DNA of 64,000 nucleotides from Physcia stellaris (Eukaryota > Ascomycota > Lecanoromycetes > Caliciales > Physciaceae). The translations under genes were made by a program, and so were the position numbers. The DNA lies in contig JABSSW010000061.1 of assembly GCA_018902385.1 (NCBI GenBank), forward strand, positions 124,001 through 188,000, written 5' to 3'. Shown one piece after another: positions 1 through 14,660 of this stretch (the first letter of the stretch is position 1; each line of letters starts with the position of its first letter). Below the pieces are notes generated by a model, which did no database searches, was not told where the DNA came from, and saw only the letters and a list, made by a program, of their open reading frames with translations.

Positions 1-765
1 AAACTTTTCAAATCTTTTTGACAATTTTCAATTTCGTCATCAATTTTTGATCATCGTCATCGATACATTCGATAAATTGATATTGTGTTTTTGCGTCGAA
101 TTTTTTTTCAATGTTTTTTTCATCAAAGTTCAAATCGACGTCTCAATTTGATTTTCGAAAATCATTCGACAACAATTTCGACACATAATTTGAATCGACG
201 ATCATTCAAATTTTTCGTCGATGAGTCATTGTTTCATTAACTTGAATCATTTCTCGCAATTTTGACGAGTAAAAATATCACAAACTCGACGCGCGTTGAA
301 TTTGTTGAACTCGAAATCGTTCATGATGCGTGATATGATATGTAAATACGTAAATTTTTTCTATTTGTTGTATTGCGTGAAACATTTTCACAATCGTTCG
401 TTCACTCGTTGAATTGATGATCGAATTCGAATATGTAAAGCATTTTTACAATTTTGACGCGATTGAATCGATGAAACATCTTCATTGTTGTTTGATTTTC
501 GTGATCTCGTGATCGAGCGATTGACGCTGACAATTACAAAAAATTTATGTTAATTCGAATCTCATAATTTATTGAACGAATGTGGATGACTGTCATTGCA
601 TTACATGCAATATTATCGAAATTACGTATAGAAATAAATACAATTTGATTGCGCAAATGTTTTTAGTAGTGATCGATTTTGACACGTTTCGTTTAGTCGA
701 TCAATCAGAAATTTTGATTTTATTCGTGCTCATATTTCAATTTTTTGCCATCGTACTTTTCAACA
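1..765 (-). mobile_element. 5' end of an inverted, hypermutated Ty1/copia element (partial)
   Basis: Read on the minus strand, this stretch repeats the first ~750 bases of the copia element at 14,661-20,510: LTR, leader, then the start of gag. The gag start codon lies at 324-322, and the frame runs off the window edge interrupted by TGA codons where the other copy also has TGA. It is more heavily mutated than the other copy, with fewer surviving CpT and ApG dinucleotides, so it is probably an older insertion. The rest of the element lies outside the window, so its target-site duplication cannot be checked. Confidence 0.9.
573..765 (-). repeat. Copia LTR (5' LTR of the inverted partial element)
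   Basis: This 193-bp sequence aligns end to end, in reverse complement, with the LTRs at 14,661-14,853 and 20,318-20,510. It begins TGTTG and ends TTCA on its own strand. It keeps some positions that are mutated in the other two copies, for example a GG where both others read GA, so the three copies together indicate the ancestral bases. Confidence 0.9.
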
Positions 766-3700
766 CAATTCGACATTAATCGATAATCAAAATTCGTTGA
801 ATTCAAACATCATTTGACATCAATCAAAATTTTTTCATTTTTTTTCTGAAACATATTGTTTTTACAATAAAATTTTTTGTCATTTAAAAAATTTTTTCAT
901 TAAATGTTTTTCATGAATCGCATGAAATCGTATCGACACAAATTCAAATTGATCAATCACAATAATTTGCAAAAATCATTAAACGCAACAAAATTTCAAA
1001 ACGTGATTTTCAAATTTATGAAAAATGTACGAAACAATGTATGATCGATTGAAAAAAAAAAAATTTTGATGAATGATTTTTGCGATTATGTCAAATATGA
1101 AAAAATTTGACATTTAATTCAAATGATCGTTTCAAAATTTCGTTTGACATTAAAAAAGCAATAAATATTTTTCATAAAAGTCATAAAAATCAAATTTGAA
1201 TTTGATATGTATGCAAACATTTGAAAAATGTTTCGAAAAAAAAAAATGTTTGTTTCAAATACGTATTTCAAAATGTTGTCAATTTTTTGTCATCATCACG
1301 ATGTGATTTCAGCGATCGAAATGTTTTGTCGACGAAAATAAACATGATTCGTGAAAAACATAAACATTTGATCGAATATTTTGTATCAAAAAACAAATCG
1401 AAATTTGAAATCACAATCGAGAAAAAATCGAAAATTCAATCGCGTCTCGTCGCAATGAAAAAAATTTTATATCGTACGTTTGTCGTACAAAAATTGATTC
1501 GTTTTAAAATTCAAATTAATTGTGTACAATTTCAAAATTTAAATAAACGCATGAATACATGTAAAATCATTCGACAATGCGAATTTAATGTCACTTTAAT
1601 GAAACGATCGAAATGACACGAAAAATTAAAAAAAATATGTTTGATTTTATCAAATACATGTAAGCAAACAAATGACATTATTTTAATGATATTTTTCATA
1701 AACGTAAATTAGCGCAATTTTCGTTTTTTCGATATTTGAAATGTTTTGTCGATTTTTTTTTTTTGATCAATTCGTTTGCGTGTTTTTGTTTTTTCGTTGT
1801 CATTGAACAACATGTTTTTTTTGTCAATTTGAATTTTAATGTTATCGTCATTGATAACATCATCGTCGAGATCGTGTGAAATACGACAAAAATCAAATAA
1901 CGTCATAATTAACATGAAATCGAAAAAAAAATCGTGAAATGTTGTTTGTTCATGTTGTGTTGTTGTATCAACTTTTTGATGCGTCGTGATTTTTTTTTGA
2001 ATTTTTGATCGAATATTTTTGATTCGTGAATCGATTATAATCATTTCAATGACGTTTGAAATATCGCGTTGTTTCACAAAAACAATTTCATTGAAAATTT
2101 TAACGTTTGAAACGACATCTCGATGAATGCTCGATAAATTTTTTTTTTTTTGATTATGTTTATGAATTTTTCGATGTTTGAAAAATCGAACAGAAATTGA
2201 AATTGTTTTTTAATGAAATTTGAATTGACGAATAATGTTTTTTTTTTCGTAACGATATCGATCGATAATTGTTGTTGTTCAAAATCAATGTGAATCGCTT
2301 TTTTGCGTTTGTTGCGATTTTTTTTCATCGTTTTTTTGATTTCGTCTGTTTTAAATCATATTAATTTTTTCAAAATAATCAAAATTCGTCGATTTTGAAT
2401 TTATTTTTGATTTGTCATCGAAACAAAATTTTTTTGTATCATTTTCACACGTTTTCGAAAAACATAAAATTCAATAAATTTTTCATTCAATCGCAACAAA
2501 TTCTGTTTCGATTCGTTAATTCATGAACATTTTTTCATGTTGTTTGTTGAATTCGAAAAAGTTGAAATTGAAAAAAAAAATAAACATGAAAAAATTATTT
2601 CAATGAAATAATAACAATGATTGTGATGAATTTCATGAATGTGATGAATTTAATCGATGTGATGAATGATGTTGTAATTTCTCGTCACACATCACAAAAT
2701 TTTTGTTTTCAAATACAATTTTGTAAATCGTGTTGTGACATGAATGATTGAATGAATATGTGAAATATTGACGCAAAACAAAAATGATATATGAAAAACA
2801 AAAATTGACGAAATCGTTTGATAATCATTTGTGTCAAACGAGACGTTGCATGAAAATCAACAATTTGACTGATCATTGTTATAAAAAAACAATATCAATT
2901 TGCACGCGTAACAACAATGCGATCGTCAAACATGAAAAAACAAAAATGTGATGACAGTTGAATTTATATGAAAATGAAATATGTCAAATCATGTTGTTCG
3001 TTTTTTTAACAACGATTTCGATAATTCACGATTGTTATGTCAAATTTTGTTTTTGCATTTTATCAATAATCAATTTTCATAAATAAAGCAAAAATTTCGC
3101 GCGCGTTTGCAAATTTTTTTCGTGAACATGATATATTACGAATGATGATTAATGAACGTTTTTGAACGATATCAATAAACATGTCATTTATTTCAAATTG
3201 ATATTTTAGCGAAATTGTCAATCGAAAATTTCAGTTTAACTAAAATCGATGCGCAATGTTTGACGTAATTTAATCACGATAAAATTGTTGCGTTTATCAT
3301 CGAAATTGTATAAATTTCAATATGTTTGTCAAAATGCAACATTTCGACGAATTTCGTATAAACGATCGTCATCGAAAACAATTTGATGTCGATGAATTAT
3401 GTGAATTCAAAATTTCACAATATTTGCAAAAATTTTGATTTTAAAAAACAAACAAAAAAAACAAATCAATTTCGATTTTTTTGTTAATGATGCGAAAAAT
3501 CGTTGCAAATTCGCGAACGTTATTTTTATCGTTAAAAAAACACACGATAATTGAAATTCAAATGTTTTGTATAAATATTTTCGCGATTTGAAAATGATTT
3601 CTGTCGCAAAAATATCGTAAATTTGACGTAATATGTCAAATTGTATGTAACAGATTTTTAATGTTGTCAACGTTGCGTGCTGTGACAAATAATCAATATG

Positions 3701-6700
3701 AATAATTTTTTTCACATGAAAATCATCATTTTTTATTTGCATCATGCAAGAAAAATTATGATTTGTGCAATGTTCAAAACATTTTTGTTTTTTTGACGCA
3801 GAAATCGAATTCGTTCGCAACATTTTTTACGATTTTGATTGATGTGAATTGATTCATAAATAATGTGTCGAATACAATGTTCATGATGACAGAAATGAAA
3901 AACATTCATAAATTTGTACGATTCACATTTTAAAAAATTATCGAATTCGATTTCAATTCGAAATCATTTGTTGAATCATGTTGCGACACGAATCAAAATT
4001 GTAACATGATCGAAACGCGAATAAATCGCGCGAATGATTTTTGATAATAAATAATTATTTTTGAAAAATAATGTCATCAAATTCAACGAATTTGATTGTT
4101 TTCAATTTTCAAACAATATTGTGCAAAATTTCGAAAATTTATATTTTTTTTTTCAATCAACAAACACGAATGTGTAATATTGATCGAAATCGTTTTTGTT
4201 TGAAATCGAAAATCAATTCAAAATTTTTTGTTCAAAAATTTTTTTTGATCGTTTGATTTCGTATGTAAACATGATGTTTGCTGAATTTTTAAAAATACGC
4301 ACGATCATTGACATTGACGACGAGACATTAAAAATCGAAAAATTTAATGACGATTTATTGTAAAAATATGTCGATATTGAAATTTGAATTATCGTTGATA
4401 ACAACGATTGTGTAAATGTTGAACGCGACGACAAATGACAACACGACGAATCACGCGTCACGTTTTTTTTTCAAATTATCGAGAAAAAAAATGAAATCGA
4501 TTGTATCGTTGAAATTCGACGCGAAATCGATATAATTATGATATTGAAAATGACAAAATTGTGATGACGAATTCGTCGAGATTTGTTATCGAAAACACAC
4601 ATTACAAATGTGATATTTTGATTTTTGTGTTGATGAATGATATGTCGTTTAACGTTGTTTAAATGAATAAAAATCGCATTGCAAAAACGCTCATTATTGT
4701 TAATTTTTTTGCATTTGAAAAAATTGTTTTCATAAATTCAAAATTTGAAATTGCGTCGCGATATTTTGAACATTATGAACAAATGTTTGAGTTGATTTTG
4801 ACAATATTAAAAAACAAAATTCAATTTTTAAAAATTTGCGATATTTGTGAATAAAAACACGCAATAAAAAAAAACGAAACATTCAATTTGATTTTTTTCT
4901 TTTCATGAAATTCAAAACATGAATTTTTTTTTTTCATTCGTTTCATGATTTGAATTTCAAAAACAATGAAAACAATTTCAAAAATTTGAAACAACAAAAT
5001 ACACATGAACGAAATTGTGCAATAAATCATGTTCAAAATGAATTGACACGAATTTTCAATACGATCGAATTTGAAATGAAAATCGCATTTTTTGCGCAAA
5101 CATTTCGTATTTTTCATAATGAACATGAAAAATAAATTTTCATTTGTGATATTTTAAATTGTGAACATTGTTTACGAATGAATGATGCAAAATTTCAAAT
5201 CAACGTGTGTGAAAATTGACGTTAAAGTTTGTCAAATCGATTTGAACATATATTCGAAACAAATTTTAAAAATTCGTTCGATTGATATTTCGACGATTTT
5301 AAAAACAAAATCGCAATCACAAATGTTTCGCGATTTCGCAAACTTTTTCAAAAAACGAACGACAATTCAAAAAATTTTTTGTTGTCAATTTTCGACATAT
5401 CATTTTGTTTTAAATTGATTGAAATTTTTGTAATTGAATCGCATGATTTTGATTAAATTGCAATTCGCGATGAATATATTTTAAATTATTTTGTTTTTCA
5501 TCGTTTTTTTTTTCAAATATAGATTCGCACAATTGCTCGAAAACAATCATAATTAATTATTGTTTTTTTTTTTTTGTTTTATCAATTTTCGATTTTTTCA
5601 TTACAAAAAAATTCATTTTTGTTCGCGAACAAATCATGATGATTTTCAATCGTATTCACAAGAAAATGCGATTTCAAAAATGACGATGTTTTTATGTCGA
5701 TTTACGTATCAAACGTCGATACAACGCAATTTTCACACGCAAAAACAATCAACAACGTCACGAAAAAAAACAACATGCAAATGATTTTGTTTTCAATTTC
5801 GATTTTAAATCAAATTTTTTATTCGAAAATCATTTTCAATTATATTTTACATTTAATTTCGAACGTTTCATTGACGATTTGTTTCAATTAATAAACAATT
5901 TTGATGCGATTTCGTTAAATTTGAAAATTGCGTATTTCGTGTTTTAACAATAAAAAAATTATTTCACAATCAATTTCAACATGAAATCATTTTTTTGCGA
6001 CTCAAATCAATGAAATTGATTTTATTTCGATTTCGACAACGATCGTTGTTAATTTGCAAATTGTTTCATTTTCATCGAACATTTGTCAAAATGAAAACAA
6101 TATGAACGTAAATGAACATGACATTTTTTCAACGATGTTTATATTTGTTGATCAGAAAATTTGATCGTTCGATATTTTCGAAATTCACGCGTTTATCGAG
6201 CAAAACATAATCGTTTTCAATGACGCAAACATCATTTTTACGACAATGTTTGATTCAATTTTCGATAAAAATTTGTTTTTGAATGATATTATTTTTCAAA
6301 AATTGAACAATCAACATGCATTTGCGTTCGTTTTCATTTTTTCAATTTCGATTTTTCAAAACAAATATGTCAATGACATTTTCATGAACGAAATTTTTGT
6401 CGATTTCAAAATTTTCATCGATTTCGATGTTTTTATTGATTTCGATTTTTTTGACGTTTTCGAAATTCATAATCATTTCAATACGTTGTTTTTATCGTGA
6501 TTCGATTCAAATTTTATCGAATTCGAAACGATGCAATTAAAAAACGATTCATTCACAATTTTCGACATGACAAATCAATCGTCAATCGATTGCGCGCGTG
6601 AAATTGATCGTTCGTAACGTCGATACGAAATCATTTCAAAATTTGAATTACGATTCAATTTCAATGTAAAAATCATCGAAATCAAAATCAATCAACAACA

Positions 6701-9700
6701 CAATTTGAAAATACGTTTAATCGTTGAATTGACGACAGCATTTCAAACAACTTTTGAGTTTTTCGAAAACGATAACAACATTGCATAATGAAAAAATTAT
6801 CAAAAATCGATTCGTCGACGTTTTAATTGAATTAACAATTTTAAATAATAATTTAAAATGTCATATCGATTTGTAAAAGTAAATTGAAAATATTTGTGAA
6901 AAAAATGAAAAAAATGAAAAAAATGAAATGCTTGAACGATTTGTTTTTTCGATTTTTTTCAACGATTTTTTTCATGTAAAATAAATTGAATAATAATTAC
7001 ATTTGATCAATAACATTTTTATCAAAATTCGAAAAATCACATACATGTCATTTAATTCGAGAACTTTTTGACATCATTTTAAATTTAACAAAACATTTCA
7101 TTACTTCACAGAATTTTTTGTGATTGAATTCAATCAAACATGTATTGAAAACAGTTGATTCGTGATCATCATCGCAAATGTCAAAAAAACAAATCAATGA
7201 ACGCAAAAAAAAACATTGAAAAATTTTGCAAAAGATTTGATAAAAACTTGATATGAACACATTCAAAAAATAATTTCTGTAATGATTTCATAAACGATAT
7301 TGTATTAAAAAACGAAATTGCGACATTTTTATTATATTGAATATAATGCGATTGAGTTGATCATTAATTTTTCACGCATACAAGAAAATTGATACGTACA
7401 GTAATCACACAAGATAAAACGAAAACGTAAAAAATCGAATCGAAATTATTCAAAATTTTCGATAACGCAATTTTTCAACACATTCATTCAATAAACACGA
7501 AAATTCTAAATTAATATCATATACAATGAAAAATCGAACAAATGTTAAAACATGTCAAATGCGATTCAAATGATTGATTTTTTCGATTTTTATTTGAACA
7601 TGATTCGAATTTCACAATTTCAACAACAATTTTCATCAAAAAATATTTAAATGAAAATTTCGAATTTTGATGCGATTTTGATTCACGATTAAAACAAATT
7701 TCGATTTCAACATACAATTGATTATCGAATGATGAACGTTTTAATTAACATGATCATATGTTTGTCATTTTTGAATACGCGATAAAAAAAATGAATTTTC
7801 GTGCGTTCTTGTCGTCAAATTTTGAATTTATTTTTTTCAATGAATTTGCATTCATGTGAAAAAAATTTGAATCGCATTTTTTCATTGTTTTTTATAATTT
7901 GACGATAACATTTTCGATTCGTGAATTTTCATTGTTCAATGATTTTTCGAAATTCGTAAAATAACAACGACATCGAATGTTTTTTGAACGATTAAATTTT
8001 TTTTTTGATAAATTGTTTCGTATTATCGAAATTCACAACAGCGTTATTTATTCGTTCGATTTGTCGATCGAAATTGAATTTTATTTTAACATGAAAATTG
8101 ATAAATTGATTTTTTGTACGACGTATATTTTGATCAATTTTATTGAAATTTTTATAAACATTGATCAATACAACGTAAATCGCTTTTCGAATATAATCGA
8201 AATTTTTCAAAAATATCAATTGCGATTCGTAATCGACTATGTCAATGAAAAAACGAAAAATTTTATATTTTGCATTTTTCGAACGTAAACGTTGTTGAAT
8301 TAATTTGATTTTTTTAAATGTCAATCAATGAATTTTTTTGAAATCATTTTGCAATTTTAAGAAAAATATATCAATTTTTTTGTCTTTTGCGTCGAAATTA
8401 ATCAATTTTTTAAAAAAAATATCGAAATATTGAAATTATATGTGACGATGTTTTTTTATCAAATCATTTGAATTTGCGACAAATTTATCATAAAATTTAA
8501 TTAATAAAAATATATAAATTTCAAATCAATGATAAAATTTTTATTGTCACGTGAAAATAAATAAATCATCGAAAATGTTTTTGATTTCGTAGAAAATTTC
8601 GTCGATCAATTCGATCAATTCGAATGTGAAAAATTGCAATTCATCGTTGACATTGCGTTTTTCAATCAAAAATAACGAAATTTCGTTGATAAATTGAATT
8701 TTGCAGAAAAAATCGCTGTGAACGATTAAAAATTCGAAAAATGTCAAATTAGTGTGCAAATGTTCAAACATTTGCGATAAAATTAATGTTGTTTCATTTT
8801 TTTTATCAGTTTTGACAAATTGATCAGAAATTTTCACGACGACTTTCATGTCAACAATGTTTTCAAAAAAACAAAAATCGATCATTCACGATGTTTTCGA
8901 AATAACACATATGAAATTTTGATAAATATTCGAACATATCGATTGAAATTCAACATAAAATATCAAACATACGACGAAATTAATGCACAACACAAAATAT
9001 TGAAAAAATAATATCGTTTTCAATTTCATGAACGCGATTTTAATTTTCGAAAATGTTTCGAATTTTTTGTTACGAAAAAAAAATCAATAACGTTGTGTCG
9101 TTTGACAGAATTTTGCAACATCATCGTCAATTGAATGTGTCATCGAAATGTTTGCGATTGAAAAATTGATATTGATGAAAATTTTTTCGCGTGTTGATAA
9201 TTTTCGTGATTGATTTTCTGAAATGAAATTGAATTCGACAAATGATGTATCAATGACGTTTAATGACGAATTTCGATCATTTATGCGATCGACATGAATG
9301 TTTGCGATGTCGATCAATTCAATGCTTGTATTATGAAATGACATCGAAAAATCATTTTGCGATGAAAACGATTCGATTTTTTCATTGATTGAAGCTTTTT
9401 TCAATGCGTATAGAATTGTGTTATCATTTTCACGTGTCATATGCAAATCGTAAATACGATCGATGAAAATTTTCGTTGTTAAATCGCGATTGCGACGTTG
9501 TTGATTCAAAACGATATCAATCGAATCATTTTCGTTTACGTTTTTTGAAAAAATTTTTGACAAATTTTTCATTGACATTTTTTGTTGAAAAAAATAAATC
9601 AAAATCAAATTTTGAAAATAAACGCAAATGAAAAATTTTTTATGATCAATTTCATCGAAAAAATCATTGAAATCGAATTGAACGAAAAAATGTTCGATGT

Positions 9701-12700
9701 CGCATTCGCGTCAATTTTCTGAATTGAAAAAATCATCATTTTCGTTTTTTGAAATTCAAAATTGTCGAATTTGATTTTTTCGTTGAATTTTTTTAACACG
9801 TTTTTTTATTTTTTTTCGTTGATTTTCAAACAATTTGTTGATGTTCACAACATAATCAACGTTCATCGTAATTTTTTTTGTTTTCTGTATATCGTCGTAA
9901 AATTACGAAATAAAAAAATGATTGTCGATAAAATTTTTGCTCTTTCATGATTTGAGAATGTTTTGTGCATCAAAGATTTTTGTTGATTCAACGAGATTTT
10001 CGAATGATTGCATATGTTGTTATTTTTGCATGATGAAATGATTCATTCGAACGTTTCAAATTTTAATTTCATTTCGATCGCACACGATGTTTCGATGTTT
10101 GTTCAAATATCGAATTCAAAAATCAACAATCAAAAAAAAATGAATAATGCAATTGCAAAATTGTTTAATCAAAATTTGATAAACATATAATTTTTAATGT
10201 AAATGATTTGCATACATGTACAAAATGTTTTCAAGAAAATTTGACAATTAAAATGAAATTGATGTCAAAATCGTGAATTGATCACACAAAATTTTTTTAT
10301 TTCAATTCGTGTTGTTTCGCGCGTTTTTTCATTTCGTGTTTTCATTTACATGATTTCAAAAATCATTGTTGATTTATTAACGAATGTTTTTTTTAAACAA
10401 TTTCGAAAAATATCGTCGTGTTGTTTCAAATTGCACGAAAATGTTTAACAAAAAAAACATTTTCGTCAATGTGACATGAAATCGTCAAAAAAATCGTGTC
10501 GATAAAAATTTTTTTTTGTTAAAATTTATTTATGAATACAGTAATTTGAAAACGTCAACAACAAAAATTCAAAAATTTCACATTATATTATTTTTTATTA
10601 TGTTCATATGTTCATGTTCGAAAACGAATTTATACGTTACATGACATTATTTTTTGTTCATTCGTTGCGTCTAATTGTATCAACGCGTTTCATTTTTTTG
10701 TAATAATGATCGCAATCATCGAAAACACGATAATATGTCGTCAATGTTTCATTTTTTCGCTTACGTGCGTTCAAATATTTCGTTTTGACGTTTTCGAAAT
10801 TTTGATCAATATGTGTTTTGACATCATCATTCAAAGTCTAATGAAAAAAAAACAAAAAAATTAATTTTTATATCAAATAGCAAAACGAAAAATTCATCGC
10901 TTATTTGATCACGTTTTGTTTTTTGTTCATTTTGAACAACAAATTGAAAAATAACGATCGTTGCATTTCGCGAATGATCAAATTTATTGTAAATAATTGT
11001 GATCGATGTCGTTGTTTGTGCGATTGTTTCAACATCGTGAACGATTATTTGTTCGATCAATTTTTCGTTGAATTTTGTCAATTTCGAAAACAATTCGATT
11101 GAACAAATCGAAAATTCAATTAAATTGATCGAAATCGTTTCATGAAAAAAAAAACGCTGAATTGTGAAAAACAAAAAACGAAAACGATTGAAAAATCAAA
11201 ATTGTTATAACGATATTTGCAATTTCGACAATCGTGATCGATTGAATGATTGCAAATGATTGTTGAACAAACGATTGTTAAACAAACGATTGTTAATAAA
11301 AAATCGATTAAACAAAAAATTGTGTTTGAATGTTATAAATATTTTGTTCAACAACAATTGAAAATCGATTAATTGTTTTTTGCGACGCGATAATAAAAAA
11401 AATATCGCGCATTCGTTTGTTAACGTTTGCATTGATCGAAACGTTTTGCAAATTATCAACGAATGTAAATTTATAAAACATGAATATTTATTATCGTTGT
11501 TACAATTTATGTGACATATGCGAAAAAAACACATTTTAACAAATCATTTTCGATCAACAATATTTGATCAATAAAATCGATTTTTCGATCATCAAAATGT
11601 ATTTTCAAATTTTTGAATTTTTGTTGAAATTCAACAAATAATTGATTGTTCAATTCAATCGTTTTAAATTCGAACAATTTGAAATCAATATTCAATGAAT
11701 GTGTTTTTATCAAATCGTCAACAAATAAACGATCGATCAAGAAAAATTTCAAATCAAAATAATTCAATTCGCGATTTTGAAATTCTGATTGAAAATTTGT
11801 CATTTTCATTTTGATGCGATTCATGAATACGATTGAATTCATAAAATTCAAAAACGAAATGATGAAAAATAAATATTTCTATCGACGAAATGATAATTTT
11901 GAAAAATTAAAAATGCAATAAATGAGAATAAAAATTTTTGAAAATCTGTATAGTTAAAATGACTGATCAGCAACAAATGTTTTGTTCTTTTTCATCGAGC
12001 AAAATTTTTGTTGAATTTGTGTTTTAAATTCATGTCGTATTTTCAAAAAACAAATATCGCGTCATTGATCGACTAAAAACATATTTAAAATTTCGATTCA
12101 ATTTTGTTGAAATTTTCGTTCGAAACATTGACAAAACAATAATATCAAAAAAACGAAATTTCATTGTGAATTTTGCGTTCATTATAAAAATTTTTGCAAA
12201 AAATAAATTCAAATGATTGACGTGCGTTGAAAAAATGTGATTTTTCGAAACATTTCGTTTTTTCGAAATGTTTTAATTTTTTCATTGATGATTCATTTTG
12301 TAAAAATTAACGATCGACAATTTTGCGACAAAATCACAAAAAAATCAATGTTCAAATAATTTGAAACAATTTTTTGTCAAATATTTAATCGTTTTTCGTT
12401 TGATATATTATTGCATTTCGAATGTTAATAATCGAAAATCAAAATTCAAACGTTGACGCAAAAAATTTTCGATTTTCGATTATAAACGTGAAATTAATCG
12501 ATGTATTCACATTTTTTTTTCTCATCGAATGATTTTCGTTCATTGAATTTGCGATTCGACGAAAAAAAAATTTGACGATCGAAAATAAACAAAATATCGA
12601 CATCAATCGATTTGTTGCGAATGTCAAAACGTTAAATTCTATTGATCGATTTATTCAATTGAATTTTGATTGCAATATTTGCGAAAATTGTATTTTCAAC

Positions 12701-12980
12701 ACACGAAAAAGCGATTCATTTATTCATTATTCAATTAAATTTAACATAATAACAACGACGAATGATGTATGATGTTTGAATTCAAAACAATGTTGTTTTA
12801 TTTGAATCAATTTGAAATTTATCGTATTTTTCAAAAATTTGTTGTGAATTTCGAATTTTTTTATTTCAAATTTTAATGCATATTATACAAATCATGATTA
12901 AACGTTTGAAATACAAAATTGCAATTTTTTTTTGTTCGCGAATGTTTAACATTGAATTCGTTGATTGTTTTTTTTTTTTT

Positions 12981-13760
12981 GCAAATCGAAAACATAAACG
13001 AAAATCAACGTTTCGAAATTCGAAATTGCATTTTTTTTTTTTTTCACGAATGATCAAAATCAAATTCGTTTGATATTTATTTTTTCATCATCGTATCATT
13101 TCCTTTCTTATTCGCGAATGCATAACATCTAGTCATTGATTTTCCTTTTTTCTTTGCAAATCGAGAACATAAACGAAAATCAACGTTTCGAAGTTCGAAA
13201 TTGCAGTCTTCTTTCCTCTACACGAATGATCGAAATCAAATTCGTTTGTTTTTTTTTTTCATTTTGTTTAACATTTAATCATTGTTTTTTTTTTTTTTTG
13301 CAAATCGAAAACATAAACGAAAATCAACGTTTCGAAATTCGAAATTGCAATTTTTTTTTTTTACACGAATGATCGAAATCAAATTCGTTTGTTTTTTTTT
13401 TTTCATTTTGTCAAATATCTAATCATTGTTTTTCATTTTTTTTGCAAATCGAAAACATAAACGAAAATCAACGTTTCGAAATTCGAAATTGCAATTTTTT
13501 TTTTTACACGAACGATCGAAATCAAATTCGTTTGTTTTTTTTTTTTCATTTTTGATCAATTACGATCGCAAAAAACAATATTTTAAATTCAAAAATGTAA
13601 TATTCGTTTTTTTTCACGAATGTACAAAATTCGACTTTTATGATCATGTTTTTTTTTTTTTTTCTTTTTTGTTTTCGACATTGATATTAAAAACACGAAC
13701 GAAATCAACGTTTCGAAATTGAAACGTTTTTTTATTTTTCACGAATGATCAATGTTCAGT
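12981..13760 (+). repeat. Tandem array, 4 clear units plus a decayed fifth
   Basis: A core starting GCAAATCGA and continuing through AACGAAAATCAACG begins at 12,981, 13,155, 13,300 and 13,444 (periods 174, 145 and 144). A degraded fifth unit lies near 13,690. Each unit also carries a poly-T run and a CACGAATGATCRAAATCAAATTCGTTT-type segment. Units are highly similar apart from CpY-type transitions. The array has no spacer structure resembling CRISPR and is a minisatellite or an internal repeat of a dead transposon. Confidence 0.85.
13096..13220. other. Patch of the tandem array that escaped hypermutation
   Basis: Within the array, the second unit keeps many CpT, CpC and ApG dinucleotides (for example TTTCCTTTCTT, TCGAGAAC, GCAGTCTTC and TTTCCTCTAC). 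At the aligned positions the neighbouring units read T or A. The patch is flanked within tens of bases by fully mutated copies of the same sequence. Confidence 0.7.
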
Positions 13761-14524
13761 TCGTTTCATTCGTATTTTTCATTTTTTTTTGTCAGATTTT
13801 TTTTTTTCATTTTTTCATGATAAACACAAATGAAAAACGATTGTCAATATTTGTAATTATGTGTAATGACGAATCGAATTTTTGTTCGACGTGAAACATT
13901 GATAATGAATGAACGAAAATGCATAATGATGTTTGCGTCAATAATAATGATTGTTTATGACAACAACAAAAAATTGATTTGAAAAATTTTTTGTGTTGTT
14001 CGTTGTTTGAAAAATTGCGCATCGAATTTTTTTTTGAAAATGATATATTGAATAAATTTCAAAAACAAAAAAAAATTTGAATGCAAAATTTCGTTTTTTG
14101 AAATTATCGATTACGTGTGTTTTTAAAAAATTTTAACGTTTATTTGTTTCGTTGATGTCAAAATATCGAATTAAAAATTAATCAAATTGTTAAACGAAAT
14201 TTTTGAATAAAAATTGATAATGACGTAAAAAATTCAAAATTGACAATTAAAATCGTGTCATTTTCGTTGTGATTGATGTGAAATGTGATTCGTGTAATTT
14301 GTGTCGTTGATTTTTGATGTCGAAATTTGCGACGTGAAAATGATATTCAAATGTAACATAACGAAAATTTTGTGATTTAAATTGACAACGATATTATAAA
14401 AAATGTCGAAACAAATGATTTCAATTTTGTTAATTTTTATTATGAAACGTTCAATGATGCAAATTGAAAAAAAATTCATTTTTATCATACATCGCGTTGT
14501 TTATAAAAATATGATTTTTTTTCA

Positions 14525-14655
14525 ATTTGTTCAATTTTTTCGTTTCAATTTTTTCATTTTCGTTTTTTCGTTTTCATTTTTTCGTTTTCATTTTTTCGTT
14601 TTCGCTTTTTCGTTTTCGTTTTTTCGTTTTTGTTTTTTCGTTTTCGTTTTTTTTA
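14525..14655 (+). repeat. TTTTCGTTTTC-type simple repeat
   Basis: A run of alternating TTTTTTCG and TTTTCA/TTTTCG blocks abuts the 5' LTR of the copia element. A closely similar run occurs at 27,592-27,752 and a complementary AAAACG run at 24,141-24,220. It probably arose from a pyrimidine-rich tract whose CpY dinucleotides were converted, leaving only the C of CpG and CpA. Confidence 0.8.
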
Positions 14656-14660
14656 CTTCT

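Larger units (their letters stand above)
766..14524. other. AT-rich hypermutated repeat DNA without live genes
   Basis: About 14 kb consisting almost entirely of A, T and the dinucleotides CpA, TpG, CpG, GpA and TpC. CpC, CpT, ApG and GpG are nearly missing. Open frames of 60-170 codons occur on both strands, but they lack Pro, Gly and Trp, are rich in Ile, Phe, Asn and Lys, and resemble no family I recognise. They are best explained by loss of TAG stops and low GC rather than by selection. I read the block as old transposon sequence degraded by a RIP-like process. Its original identity is not recoverable by eye. Confidence 0.8.

Noticed and set aside
573-765. 65-codon ORF, with similar ORFs at 14,653-14,844 and 20,265-20,501, suggesting a conserved small protein family
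   Set aside because: The similarity is explained by LTR identity. The reading direction is antisense to the element.
12981-13760. CRISPR-like regular repeats
   Set aside because: The units are ~145 bp with no unique spacers between conserved short repeats, and the host is a eukaryote. This is a tandem repeat.
766-14524. Dozens of open frames up to 174 codons on both strands, for example 9,084-9,608 minus
   Set aside because: They lack Pro, Gly and Trp, overlap freely, and follow directly from the missing dinucleotides and loss of TAG stops. No family motifs are present.
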